Positions 35,689-43,903 of a stretch of DNA of 64,000 nt are shown here, piece after piece. The stretch comes from Loigolactobacillus rennini DSM 20253. Its GTDB lineage: Bacteria; Bacillota; Bacilli; Lactobacillales; Lactobacillaceae. Under the pieces are notes generated by a model. That model was not told the origin of the DNA. It saw only the letters and a program-made list of their open reading frames with translations, and did not search any database. The DNA is taken from assembly GCF_001436505.1 (NCBI RefSeq), contig NZ_AYYI01000015.1:1-64000 (forward strand). The letters run 5' to 3'. The translations under genes were made by a program, and so were the position numbers. The number at the start of each line of letters is the position of its first letter. Position 1 is the stretch's first letter.

Positions 35689-38600
35689 TCAATCATTTAA
35701 GGCCATAAGTTCAGCTTGTTCAACCACTGTATTCACAGCTTCAGGAGCAATGTCAGGTGGATAACCATATTTTCTAAGAAGATGTTTTACTGCCACACGC
35801 ATTTTTGCTTGAATATTCCGCCGTTTTTCCCAGTCAACCCCAGCTTCTTTTTTGACTAATTTAACTAATTCTTGTGCGATCAAATGCAGCTTTTCTTCAC
35901 CTAGGACTTCAATGGCTTTCTCATGATCCGCTAATGCATCATAAAAAGCTACTTCTTCTTGATTAAGGCCTAAATTTTTTCCCCTTTTCTGCTCAGCATT
36001 GATATTTTTAGCCATTTCAATAAGCTTACGAATAACTATTTCACTAGTAATACCACGCTTATTGTATTCATCAATCGACTTTTGAAGCATATCTTCAAAT
36101 TTCCCAGATGTCACTTTGTTGGTTTTCATCATTGCTTTAATCTGACCCTTTAATAATTTTTCCAATAAAGTAATTGCGACATCTTGTTCTGGCATATTGT
36201 TAACTTTTTGCAAAAATTCATCTGAAATTAAATCAACGCTTTGCCTTTTAAGACCTAAATCATTATATATGTCAACGTTTGGCTCAGAAATAATAGATTG
36301 ATCTAATAACTGCTGCATCTGGTACTTTACATTGGTAGATTCTCTTGAATCTCTTGATGTAATAGGTTGTTTTAGCTTTTGAATAAACACCTTAACTGTC
36401 TTAAAGAACGCAATCTCTTTTCCATATGCCTGTACTTCAGGCTGAGTAGAGGTTAACGCATAGGCCTTTTGTAGTTCTGTTACAACATCTAAAAATTTCT
36501 TTTGTGTATCTTCGTCTTCATGTAGAATTTCATTAGCTACCTGTCGAGTAACCTTTAATCGTATTTTGCCATTTTTGGAATCAAAGCCAGAATAATCAAC
36601 TCCATACAAAAAATCATTAGTGATGATATCGTACTTTTCTTTTAGAAGGGCTAAAGCCTTATTCATATTAATCCCAACTTGCCCTCGGTCTTCTGTAGAA
36701 TAAACATTTAATGCGGTCTTTAAATTTTCCGCAATGCCAATATAGTCAACAATTAAAGCACTATCTTTATCTTTAAATACTCGATTAACACGGGCGATTG
36801 CTTGAATCAGGTTATGCCCTTTCATTGGTTTATCAACATACATAGTATTCATCGCAGGTACATCAAAACCTGTCAACCACATATCAATCACAATAACAAT
36901 CTGTAATTCATCATAGTTATCCTTCATCCTCTTTTGAAGAACTCTTCGATCTGCTTTACTAGTTTGAAATTTTGCCATCTCAGGTCCGTCAGCAGCAGAT
37001 GAAGTCATGACAACTTTAATTTTGCCCTTATTAAGATCATTACTTTCCCATTCCGGCTGAATATTAACGATTTCGTTATAAAGGCGCACAGCGTTTCGAC
37101 GAGACATCTCGACAATCATTGCTTTGCCGAATGTTTCCTTTTGTCTGGCTTCAAAATGATGAACAAAATGTTTAGCTATACTTTGTAAACGTGGTTTTGC
37201 CCCAACTAAAGCCTCCAATCGTGAAAATTCTCGACTACGTTGAACATTAACCTCAAGATTAGGATCATCATCTAAATGAGCATCTCTTAGAAGCTGCTGA
37301 TATTTAGCTTGAGCGTCTCCTTTTAATTTCAAAGGAAAGACATGACTCTCATAATAAATCTTAACGGTGGCATGATCGTTTACCGCCTGAGTAATATCAT
37401 AAACATCAATGTAGTTACCAAAAACAGCAACCGTTGATTTATCTGTTGTCGAGATCGGCGTACCTGTAAAACCAATAAAGGCAGCCTTAGGCAAAGCGTC
37501 ACGCAAGTATTTTGCATAGCCATAACGTAAACCATTATTTGTGAATTTTGGCTCTAGTCCATACTGACTACGGTGTGCTTCATCAGCGATAACAATAACG
37601 TCACTACGATTAGTCAAGACTGGCATTTCCGTTTCACCGTTTTCAAAATTGGGCGAAAACTTTTGAATAGTTGAAAAAACAATGCCGCCAGACTGCTTAT
37701 CCATAAATTTACGTAATTCAACACGTGATTCAGCATGCTCAGGATTTTGACGTAAGAATTCATGGGCCGCAGCAAACGTGTCAAATAACTGATCATCCAA
37801 ATCATTACGGTCATTAATCACTAACATCGTTGGATTATTGAGCTTTCGAGCCACAATACTAGCAAAGAAGACCATCGATAAACTCTTACCTGAACCAGTC
37901 GTATGCCATACAACCCCAATACGCTTATCATTTGGATCAGCGATAGTTCGTTTAGCAGCATTAACTGCTTTATTCACCATATAGTACTGGTGGTATGCGG
38001 CTAAAATTTTAATGGTATTATCGCCATCAGTTTCAAAGATAATGAAGTTTTTAATCAGATTAAGCAAGTCTTTAGGATTTAGCATATACTTAATCATCGT
38101 TTCTAGTTGAAGATCATCATCTTCTGAAATATTTTTGGGAGCTCTCCAACGCATGAATCGATCAAAACCAGCGGTTAATGAACCTGCTCGTGAATTAATA
38201 CCATCCGAAGCGATCAAAATTTCATTATACTTAAGGTATTCAGGTATTTCTGCCTTGTAGGTTTGTAACTGACGATAACCATTTTCAATGCTGACATTAG
38301 GGTTACTAGCATCTTTGAATTCAAACGTAACAACTGGTAACCCATTTATAAAGATAGTCGTATCAGGACGCCTCTCGCGGTTTCCTTTGAAGGTAAATTG
38401 ATTTGTTGCAATAAACTCATTATTTTCAGCATGATCAAAATCAATAGGATATAGAACCTCAGTCCTATCTTCACCTTTTTTTGTTGTCCTGACCCTGATT
38501 CCTTCAATTAATAACCTGTGAAAATAATGATTGTTAACTATCATATCAGGATTATCAGCTAATCGGCTCAGTTGTCGAAATGCTTCTCTATAGATTTCAT

Positions 38601-38805
38601 CTGAATATCCTGGATTAAGTCCACGAAGTGCCTTTTGAACATTATCGGTCAAAAGAGATACTGAATGGTCATTATCTCTCATCGCATCAATTTCAGGATT
38701 TGGTGATGTAAGACTTGGACTTTTATAAACATCGTATCTAACCTGCTTTAAGGTAGCTAAAGCTAGATTTTCAACATCAGATTCTAGTAAATAACCTTTT
38801 GACAT
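35689..38805 (-). CDS. hsdR: Type I restriction enzyme, R subunit
   Basis: The 1038-residue motor and nuclease subunit of a type I restriction-modification complex (R2M2S). An N-terminal PD-(D/E)xK nuclease core is seen as the aspartate in RRPDTTIF and the later VTFEFKD near residue 175. The SF2 translocase follows: Walker A HTTGSGKSLSMVFFA near residue 305, DEAH in VIADEAHRSQYG, motif III GFTGTP, and motif VI QAIARVNR. Length and domain order are normal. AGGAG lies about 11 nt before the ATG. hsdM and hsdS lie 2.2-4.9 kb upstream on the same strand, separated from it by the recombinase and the two hsdS halves. Confidence 0.96.
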   Translation of the reverse strand: MSKGYLLESDVENLALATLKQVRYDVYKSPSLTSPNPEIDAMRDNDHSVSLLTDNVQKALRGLNPGYSDEIYREAFRQLSRLADNPDMIVNNHYFHRLLIEGIRVRTTKKGEDRTEVLYPIDFDHAENNEFIATNQFTFKGNRERRPDTTIFINGLPVVTFEFKDASNPNVSIENGYRQLQTYKAEIPEYLKYNEILIASDGINSRAGSLTAGFDRFMRWRAPKNISEDDDLQLETMIKYMLNPKDLLNLIKNFIIFETDGDNTIKILAAYHQYYMVNKAVNAAKRTIADPNDKRIGVVWHTTGSGKSLSMVFFASIVARKLNNPTMLVINDRNDLDDQLFDTFAAAHEFLRQNPEHAESRVELRKFMDKQSGGIVFSTIQKFSPNFENGETEMPVLTNRSDVIVIADEAHRSQYGLEPKFTNNGLRYGYAKYLRDALPKAAFIGFTGTPISTTDKSTVAVFGNYIDVYDITQAVNDHATVKIYYESHVFPLKLKGDAQAKYQQLLRDAHLDDDPNLEVNVQRSREFSRLEALVGAKPRLQSIAKHFVHHFEARQKETFGKAMIVEMSRRNAVRLYNEIVNIQPEWESNDLNKGKIKVVMTSSAADGPEMAKFQTSKADRRVLQKRMKDNYDELQIVIVIDMWLTGFDVPAMNTMYVDKPMKGHNLIQAIARVNRVFKDKDSALIVDYIGIAENLKTALNVYSTEDRGQVGINMNKALALLKEKYDIITNDFLYGVDYSGFDSKNGKIRLKVTRQVANEILHEDEDTQKKFLDVVTELQKAYALTSTQPEVQAYGKEIAFFKTVKVFIQKLKQPITSRDSRESTNVKYQMQQLLDQSIISEPNVDIYNDLGLKRQSVDLISDEFLQKVNNMPEQDVAITLLEKLLKGQIKAMMKTNKVTSGKFEDMLQKSIDEYNKRGITSEIVIRKLIEMAKNINAEQKRGKNLGLNQEEVAFYDALADHEKAIEVLGEEKLHLIAQELVKLVKKEAGVDWEKRRNIQAKMRVAVKHLLRKYGYPPDIAPEAVNTVVEQAELMALND

Positions 38806-38835
38806 GATGTATAACGCTCCTTTCTTTTATTTAAT

Positions 38836-38854
38836 TGAATAAATGATAATTTAG
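38836..38854 (+). repeat. Recombination site S4
   Basis: TGAATAAATGATAATTTAG, identical over 19 bp with site S2 at 40985-41003 in the same orientation. The core TAAATGATAATTTA is at 38840-38853. It lies at the beginning of the silent 3' hsdS half. Confidence 0.85.
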
Positions 38855-39447
38855 ACGCGGTAATGACGATCATTTTTGAAGAACAAACCAATAATGATAA
38901 TTTTTCTAAAGCGGCTTTAACAGATATTGCTACCTATAAAAATGGATTGGCAATGCAAAAATATCGACCCAATGATGATGAGCAAAGTTTACCGGTGCTT
39001 AAGATTAAAGAATTAAATCAAGGATACACTGATGATTTTTCAGATAAATGTTCAGCAAAAATTGATAAGAACGTAATTGTAAACACAGGCGATATCATAT
39101 TCTCATGGTCTGGGACACTGCTTGTAAAAAACTGGACAGGTAAAACTGCTGGGTTAAACCAGCACTTATTTAAAGTTACTTCAAACGATTACCCTAAATG
39201 GTTTATCTATGAGTGGACTAAATACCACTTACGTAAATTTCAGTCAATTGCAGCTGGAAAAGCGACAACCATGGGGCATATCAAAAAAAGTGATTTAAAA
39301 TCTTCGAAGGTCCTTATACCTAATGAAAATAGATTTAAAAAATTAGACGTTATAATGAAACCACTTTATGATAAACGAATTGAGGTTATTAAAGAAAACC
39401 AACGGCTATCGGAGCTCAAACATATATTACTAAAAAAATACTTCTAA
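38839..39447 (+). CDS. Silent 3' half of hsdS (second target-recognition domain)
   Basis: An hsdS fragment on the plus strand. It begins inside a recombination core (codons INDNL at 38839-38853, preceded by a stop) and runs through one target-recognition domain (ALTDIATYKNGLAMQKY, IIFSWSGTLLVKNWTGKTAG, KATTMGHIKKSDLKSSKV) to the conserved C-terminal helix ending ELKHILLKKYF. An ATG at 38863 could start translation, but no ribosome site is evident. It has the same ending as the expressed hsdS (SLLNKYF) and would complete any 5' half that is joined at the core. It is therefore a storage cassette, and its end overlaps the opposing 5' half by 4 bp. Confidence 0.9.
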   Translation: MNDNLDAVMTIIFEEQTNNDNFSKAALTDIATYKNGLAMQKYRPNDDEQSLPVLKIKELNQGYTDDFSDKCSAKIDKNVIVNTGDIIFSWSGTLLVKNWTGKTAGLNQHLFKVTSNDYPKWFIYEWTKYHLRKFQSIAAGKATTMGHIKKSDLKSSKVLIPNENRFKKLDVIMKPLYDKRIEVIKENQRLSELKHILLKKYF

Positions 39448-39467
39448 ACTACTAAATTATCATTTAT
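39427..39467 (-). repeat. Recombination site S3
   Basis: A 41-bp element that matches the reverse complement of 40988-41028 (site S2) with two mismatches. Its core (TAAATTATCATTTA on the plus strand, 39453-39466) is in opposite orientation to S2 and S4. It overlaps the convergent ends of the two hsdS halves. Confidence 0.88.
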
Positions 39468-39953
39468 GTGTCTATTTAGACGTATTTTCTTCTCAATAAG
39501 CATAATTGGACTATACTTTCTATATTGTTCTTCCTTAGAAGGAAAATCAAATTCATAATTAAGGATGGCTTTTTTATCACCACGTGGCATCTTCGTTCCC
39601 TTAGAAGTTGATACAACATATTTAAAAAAATGATCACTTTGTAAAATGCAATATAAGTACTCATCTAATACATCTGTGTTGTGCGCCCGAAAACATAGCA
39701 CATCGCTAGATCTAGTCCCGTCTCTGTCAGCAAACCAAACTTTCTTAAAATAAGGCCGGATATTTGACATCAAAATATCACCTTTTTGGTAATAATTGAC
39801 TGTTTTTGCCTTTGGCAAATTATCTTTACCAAACTTTATTCCACCACGATTTGGCAACATATTATCCGTACTAACATAATTAGTAGTATTAGCTTCTTCT
39901 ATGCCCACTCGTGACTTAATAAGCTGAGCACAGTCACGTAATTTCACTCTCAC
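39444..39953 (-). CDS. Silent 5' half of hsdS (first target-recognition domain)
   Basis: An HsdS half protein of 169 residues, one target-recognition domain plus the start of the central helix. It begins RVKLRDCAQLIKSRVG, contains GGIKFGKDNLPKAKTVNYYQ, KGDILMSNIRPYFKKVWF and SKGTKMPRGDKKAIL, and ends KIRLNRHINDNL-VV-stop. The last codons are the recombination core followed by the antisense end of a 3' half. Translation may begin at GTG 39953 with AGGGTGA 6 nt upstream, coupled to the recombinase. It may be silent, or a half-subunit able to pair with another. Fused to a 3' half it would give a different specificity. Confidence 0.9.
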   Translation of the reverse strand: MRVKLRDCAQLIKSRVGIEEANTTNYVSTDNMLPNRGGIKFGKDNLPKAKTVNYYQKGDILMSNIRPYFKKVWFADRDGTRSSDVLCFRAHNTDVLDEYLYCILQSDHFFKYVVSTSKGTKMPRGDKKAILNYEFDFPSKEEQYRKYSPIMLIEKKIRLNRHINDNLVV

Positions 39954-39959
39954 ATTAAA

Positions 39960-40931
39960 TCACCCTATATACTTTCTATGTGCTATCTTCACATTCTGCT
40001 GTTTAACCATTGCATAATGCAACGTAGTATCAATTCTCTTGTGACCCAATAATTGTTGTAGTTGTTCTATTGGCATCCCCTTATCTATCGCTGTTGTTGC
40101 TAAAGTTCTTCTGAACTTGTGCGGATACACTCTTGATATTCCTACTTTTTGACCCAGATGCTTAAGTCGTGCTTCTACTCCGCCAATCGTTAGTCTTGTG
40201 TACTCCTTATATAGTGAAACGAATAGGGCAGGTTCATTATCACGTCTATTACTTAAATATTTTTGCAAGTGTAACTTAGTCCGAGCATCAAAGTAAGCAA
40301 TTCGTTCCTTACTACCCTTGCCGAATACTATGCATTCCCGTTCTTCAAAATTAATATCATCACGGTTCAATAACACTAGCTCGCCCACTCGGATCCCAGT
40401 TGAAGCCAGAAGATCAATCATCGCTAAATCGCGAATCTGGGTACAATTATCACGGAGCTTTTCTAATTCTTCATCAGAATAGGTTTCTTTTACCGTCGTC
40501 GACACCTTCACTTTGTGAATCCTGCGCACCGGACTTTTGACAATATAGTCTTCATCTTCTAACCAATTAAAGAAGCTAGACATGATCCGTCTGATATTGT
40601 CGATCGTAACCTTACTTGATTCGTGAACTGCTTGATAGTTAGTTAAATAATTCCTTAACTCATCGGTCTCGATTTCTTTGGCATTTTTACCGATTGAATC
40701 CAATGCTTTAGTAAGTGTCGCTTTGTAGTATTTTAATGACTTTTCCGAACATCCTTCTGTCCGCTTAGCAGTAAAATATTTCTTTAATAACAAGTTATTA
40801 TCATCTGAATCATTTTTAACAGCAGTAGTAGATGCAAGACTACCAAGAATACCCTTTAACCGCATCAATTGTTGGTTATTTAAATATGGCAACATTTCTC
40901 TAACTACTTTATCCACTTCTATTTTCTGCAT
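39960..40931 (-). CDS. Tyrosine recombinase of the hsdS inversion system
   Basis: A 323-residue XerC/XerD-like tyrosine recombinase. The N-terminal SAM-like core-binding domain covers about residues 45-150 (ENNLLLKKYF-type region to SSFFNWLEDED). The catalytic domain shows the first arginine in LASTGIRVGELVLLNRDD, HKFRRTLATT (H-x-x-R), LLGHKRIDTTLHYA, and the tyrosine nucleophile in the last part. ATG at 40931 has GGAG about 9 nt upstream and fits the family start. It lies between the expressed hsdS and the spare 5' half, inside the region that would invert. Its likely task is to recombine the four TAAATGATAATTTA sites. Confidence 0.92.
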   Translation of the reverse strand: MQKIEVDKVVREMLPYLNNQQLMRLKGILGSLASTTAVKNDSDDNNLLLKKYFTAKRTEGCSEKSLKYYKATLTKALDSIGKNAKEIETDELRNYLTNYQAVHESSKVTIDNIRRIMSSFFNWLEDEDYIVKSPVRRIHKVKVSTTVKETYSDEELEKLRDNCTQIRDLAMIDLLASTGIRVGELVLLNRDDINFEERECIVFGKGSKERIAYFDARTKLHLQKYLSNRRDNEPALFVSLYKEYTRLTIGGVEARLKHLGQKVGISRVYPHKFRRTLATTAIDKGMPIEQLQQLLGHKRIDTTLHYAMVKQQNVKIAHRKYIG

Positions 40932-40984
40932 AGTCAATATCTCCGTTTTTAATACCATTACACCACACAGAATTAGTTTATAGG

Positions 40985-41028
40985 TGAATAAATGATAATT
41001 TAGTTGTTTAGAAGTATTTGTTTAGTAA
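40985..41028 (+). repeat. Recombination site S2
   Basis: The core TAAATGATAATTTA is at 40989-41002. The element is inverted relative to S1 and S3 and identical over 19 bp to S4. It overlaps the 3' end and stop codon of the expressed hsdS, so that its reverse strand spells the last codons NKYF and stop. Confidence 0.88.
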
Positions 41029-42138
41029 AGATTTCTTTAACTGAATTAGTTTCCTATTTTCGCTGTAATTTGCATGAATCTGCTCAAACATTGATCGAGC
41101 AATATTACTAAAGTCATCCAACATGTCTTTTGTGTTAGGTATTTTAATTTCTATGTTGCTAAAATCGGATTTATTTAAATTCCTGATGGTTGTTCCACCA
41201 CTACCAAGATTTCCAATTTTATTTTTTAGAGATCTCAATTCAAGGAATACCCAGTAAGTGTATTTATCGTCAAGAATTAATGAATTGATCTGCTGATTGG
41301 TTTGAACGACTCCGCCTGCTAATGAAACAAGCCCGGGTGTCCCAATACAGCTAACCATTATTGTATTAGTAGGTAGATATTTACTTTTTTGCGAATTAGC
41401 TCCCAATGCAGAAAGATTTTGTGTCGTTTCATCTACAAATACTTTATTATGCATATCTGGGATTTTAACAAAGGGAACATCAGTACCATAGTTTTCTTTA
41501 ACCTTTGTACTAGGAGTTTTCCCCGTAATAATATATTTTGCCAATGATTTTAAAGTGATTTTTCGACTAATATTATTTCTATACTGATTCCAAATTAACG
41601 ATATTAGCTCAAGTAAATTATCATTTAACCTATTGTTGTGCTCTATCTTTTGAATAATAGGATTCAACCGGGAAACAACTTCATATTGCTTATTAAGTTC
41701 TGGAATGTCAACTTCAAGCTCCTTCATGGTCTTTCCTGAAACCTCTTTAAAAGTCGATCCAGAAGCAACCTGCTCTAATTTATCTTTACTATTTAACATT
41801 AAATAGTAAAGATAATCTGGAAGTACTTTTGAGATATCAGGCACAATATTCTTAAAGCCTTGATTCGTCGTTAGAGTATCTCCAGCCATCGCTACATATC
41901 CTATTGGTGCTCTAGAACTCACTAAAATGCTATTAGTGGGCATTGATCTGGCACTCGAATGATCCAATCCCAGTCTAGATATATCCCTTCGCCCATGAAA
42001 AATATATTTCCTATGGTACCTACTAAGGTCTTTAGGAGTAATCCATCCTATGCCGTTTTCAGCATAGTACTCAGAATGTTTAGTAGATGGAGTGCCCCCA
42101 CCAACTATCTTACCAATATCCTTTAGTTTATATTTCAT
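41008..42138 (-). CDS. hsdS: Type I restriction-modification specificity subunit, expressed copy
   Basis: The full-length 376-residue DNA-recognition subunit. Two target-recognition domains are visible: residues about 1-150 (YKLKDIGKIVGGGTPSTKHS, GWITPKDLSRYHRKYIF) and about 195-345 (LKSLAKYIITGKTPSTKVKE, VPFVKIPDMHNKVF). They are joined by the central helix RLNDNLLELISLIW, whose DNA contains recombination site S1, and end in a second conserved helix (LIQLKKSLLNKYF). ATG at 42138 is chosen (GGAG 7 nt upstream); it overlaps the hsdM end by 11 bp. This copy sits next to hsdM, so it is the one normally expressed. Confidence 0.95.
   Translation of the reverse strand: MKYKLKDIGKIVGGGTPSTKHSEYYAENGIGWITPKDLSRYHRKYIFHGRRDISRLGLDHSSARSMPTNSILVSSRAPIGYVAMAGDTLTTNQGFKNIVPDISKVLPDYLYYLMLNSKDKLEQVASGSTFKEVSGKTMKELEVDIPELNKQYEVVSRLNPIIQKIEHNNRLNDNLLELISLIWNQYRNNISRKITLKSLAKYIITGKTPSTKVKENYGTDVPFVKIPDMHNKVFVDETTQNLSALGANSQKSKYLPTNTIMVSCIGTPGLVSLAGGVVQTNQQINSLILDDKYTYWVFLELRSLKNKIGNLGSGGTTIRNLNKSDFSNIEIKIPNTKDMLDDFSNIARSMFEQIHANYSENRKLIQLKKSLLNKYF
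41614..41627 (-). repeat. Recombination site S1 (inside hsdS)
   Basis: TAAATTATCATTTA on the plus strand, the reverse complement of the core in S2 and S4. It lies in the central conserved region of hsdS, encoding NDNL. It is the junction between the 5' and 3' halves of the gene. Confidence 0.85.
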
Positions 42139-43660
42139 ATCCAAGCTCCTTCAATACATCCTTAATCTGAGCCTGCAATCTATCACTCTCTTCAAATTGC
42201 TCTTTCAATTCACTCGTGAGCCGTTTCATTTTAACTTCATATGGTTCACCATTATCTTCTTGCTTAGCAAGGCCTACGTAACGACCAGGAGTTAACACAT
42301 AGTCGTTTTTAGCAATTTCATCTAACTTAGCAACCTTACAGAAACCTGCAATATCTTGATATTTTTGATCATTAGTCCCTCGATAAGCATGATAGGTATC
42401 TGCAATCTTCTTTATGTCTTCTGTGTTAAAGGCGCGATGGGTCCGGTCAATCATTTCACCTAGATTGCGCGCATCAATAAACAGCGTTTCACCTTTTCGT
42501 GACCGTTCATCTGCTGATTCCTTATTCATATCAATAAACCACAGTGAAACAGGAATCCCTGTAGAATAAAACATTTGGCTTGGTAAGGCTACAATCGCAT
42601 CAATCTTGTCATCCTCTAAGATAGCCTTCCGAATCGTAGCTTCAGCACCTATTGAAGTTGATAAAGCACCATTAGCTAGAACAAAACCTGCTTTACCATC
42701 CGGAGCAAGCTTGCTGATAATGTGCTCAATCCAAGCGTAGTTGGCATTCCCTTCTGGAGGTACTCCGTACTTCCACCGAGCATCTTCTTTTAACTTATCG
42801 CCACCCCAACGCTTAACGTTAAATGGTGGATTAGCCAAAATATAATCGAAGCGTTCACCTTTATGTAAATCATTAGTAAAGGTATTCCCTTGGTGAGGAC
42901 CAAGGTTGTTGTCAATCCCTCGAATGGCCAAGTTCATCTTAGCTAATTTCCAAGTAGTAGGATTCGATTCCTCACCGTAAACAGACAAGTCACCAATATA
43001 TCCTTGATGTTCCTGTAAAAATTTATCTGATTGAACAAACATCCCGCCTGAACCGCAACATGGATCATAAATCCTACCTTTATAAGGTTCAATCATCTCA
43101 ACCAATATACGAACAATAGATCGAGGTGTATAGAATTCTCCGCCTTTTTTCCCTTCACTAGAAGCAAATTGATTCAAAAAATACTCATAAACGCGTCCAA
43201 TAATATCTGATTGTTTGGCTTCTTCATCACCTAAACTAATATCCGAAATCAAATCAACAACTTCACCTAAACGAGCTTTATCTAAATCAGGTGAGGCATA
43301 GTTCTTACTGAGTACGCCACGCAATGAACTATTTTTCTTTTCAATCGCATCCATTGCTTTGTCAATAATTTCACCGATTTTTGGTGTCTTAGCCGATTGT
43401 TGAATTAGGCTCCAACGAGCTTCTTTTGGAATCCAAAAGATATTTTCCGAAAGATACATATCCGGGTCTTCTGCATCTTTTGGGTAATCGCCTTTTAATA
43501 GCTCTTCACGTTTTATCTCAAATGAATCAGACACATATTTAAGAAAAATGAGTCCTAAAACCACATTACGATACTCAGAAGCATCCATACTTCCTCGCAA
43601 TGCATCAGCCGTTTTCCACAGCTTGTCTTCAATGTTTAATTCTTTTGATTTCGCTACCAT
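42128..43660 (-). CDS. hsdM: Type I restriction-modification DNA methyltransferase subunit
   Basis: The 510-residue adenine methyltransferase subunit. Motif I is seen in YDPCCGSGGMFVQS near residue 200, the catalytic motif IV is NPPF in DYILANPPFNVKRWG near residue 280, and GGEFYTPRSIVRILV precedes motif I. The N-terminal helical part (LWKTADALRGSMDASEYRNV) is typical. Length is normal. GAGGGAG precedes the ATG by about 9 nt. hsdM is first in the operon and overlaps hsdS. Confidence 0.97.
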   Translation of the reverse strand: MVAKSKELNIEDKLWKTADALRGSMDASEYRNVVLGLIFLKYVSDSFEIKREELLKGDYPKDAEDPDMYLSENIFWIPKEARWSLIQQSAKTPKIGEIIDKAMDAIEKKNSSLRGVLSKNYASPDLDKARLGEVVDLISDISLGDEEAKQSDIIGRVYEYFLNQFASSEGKKGGEFYTPRSIVRILVEMIEPYKGRIYDPCCGSGGMFVQSDKFLQEHQGYIGDLSVYGEESNPTTWKLAKMNLAIRGIDNNLGPHQGNTFTNDLHKGERFDYILANPPFNVKRWGGDKLKEDARWKYGVPPEGNANYAWIEHIISKLAPDGKAGFVLANGALSTSIGAEATIRKAILEDDKIDAIVALPSQMFYSTGIPVSLWFIDMNKESADERSRKGETLFIDARNLGEMIDRTHRAFNTEDIKKIADTYHAYRGTNDQKYQDIAGFCKVAKLDEIAKNDYVLTPGRYVGLAKQEDNGEPYEVKMKRLTSELKEQFEESDRLQAQIKDVLKELGYEI

Positions 43661-43741
43661 TCTCGTAACTCCCTCGTAATTTCCATAATATAACTAGTCT
43701 AAAATTTCAAAAATTCAAGTGATACATTTTTACCTTTTAAT

Positions 43742-43903
43742 CTAAATGAAAGAACCATTACCATTTTCAGACCTAACCACATTAATTTCTGCTTTATTAA
43801 AATCAATATCTAGTAAATGTTCTAAGTTTCCCACATATTGTTTAATCCAATTTACTTTAGTTGATAAAAAGGTTGGATACGTTTTCTTATGTTCCTCTAA
43901 CAA
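43742..43903 (-). CDS. Possible gene remnant upstream of hsdM
   Basis: A minus-strand frame of about 53 codons, ending at TAG 43742-43744, that reads like a real protein end: LLEEHKKTYPTFLS, NWIKQYVGNLEHLLDIDFNK, INVVRSENGNGSF. There is a stop codon in the same frame upstream (near 43915), no ATG, and only a TTG at 43903 without a good ribosome site. I do not recognise the family. It may be the truncated C-terminus of a gene lost next to hsdM, or a short leader protein. Open frames on the plus strand here are antisense shadows. Confidence 0.35.
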   Translation of the reverse strand: MLEEHKKTYPTFLSTKVNWIKQYVGNLEHLLDIDFNKAEINVVRSENGNGSFI

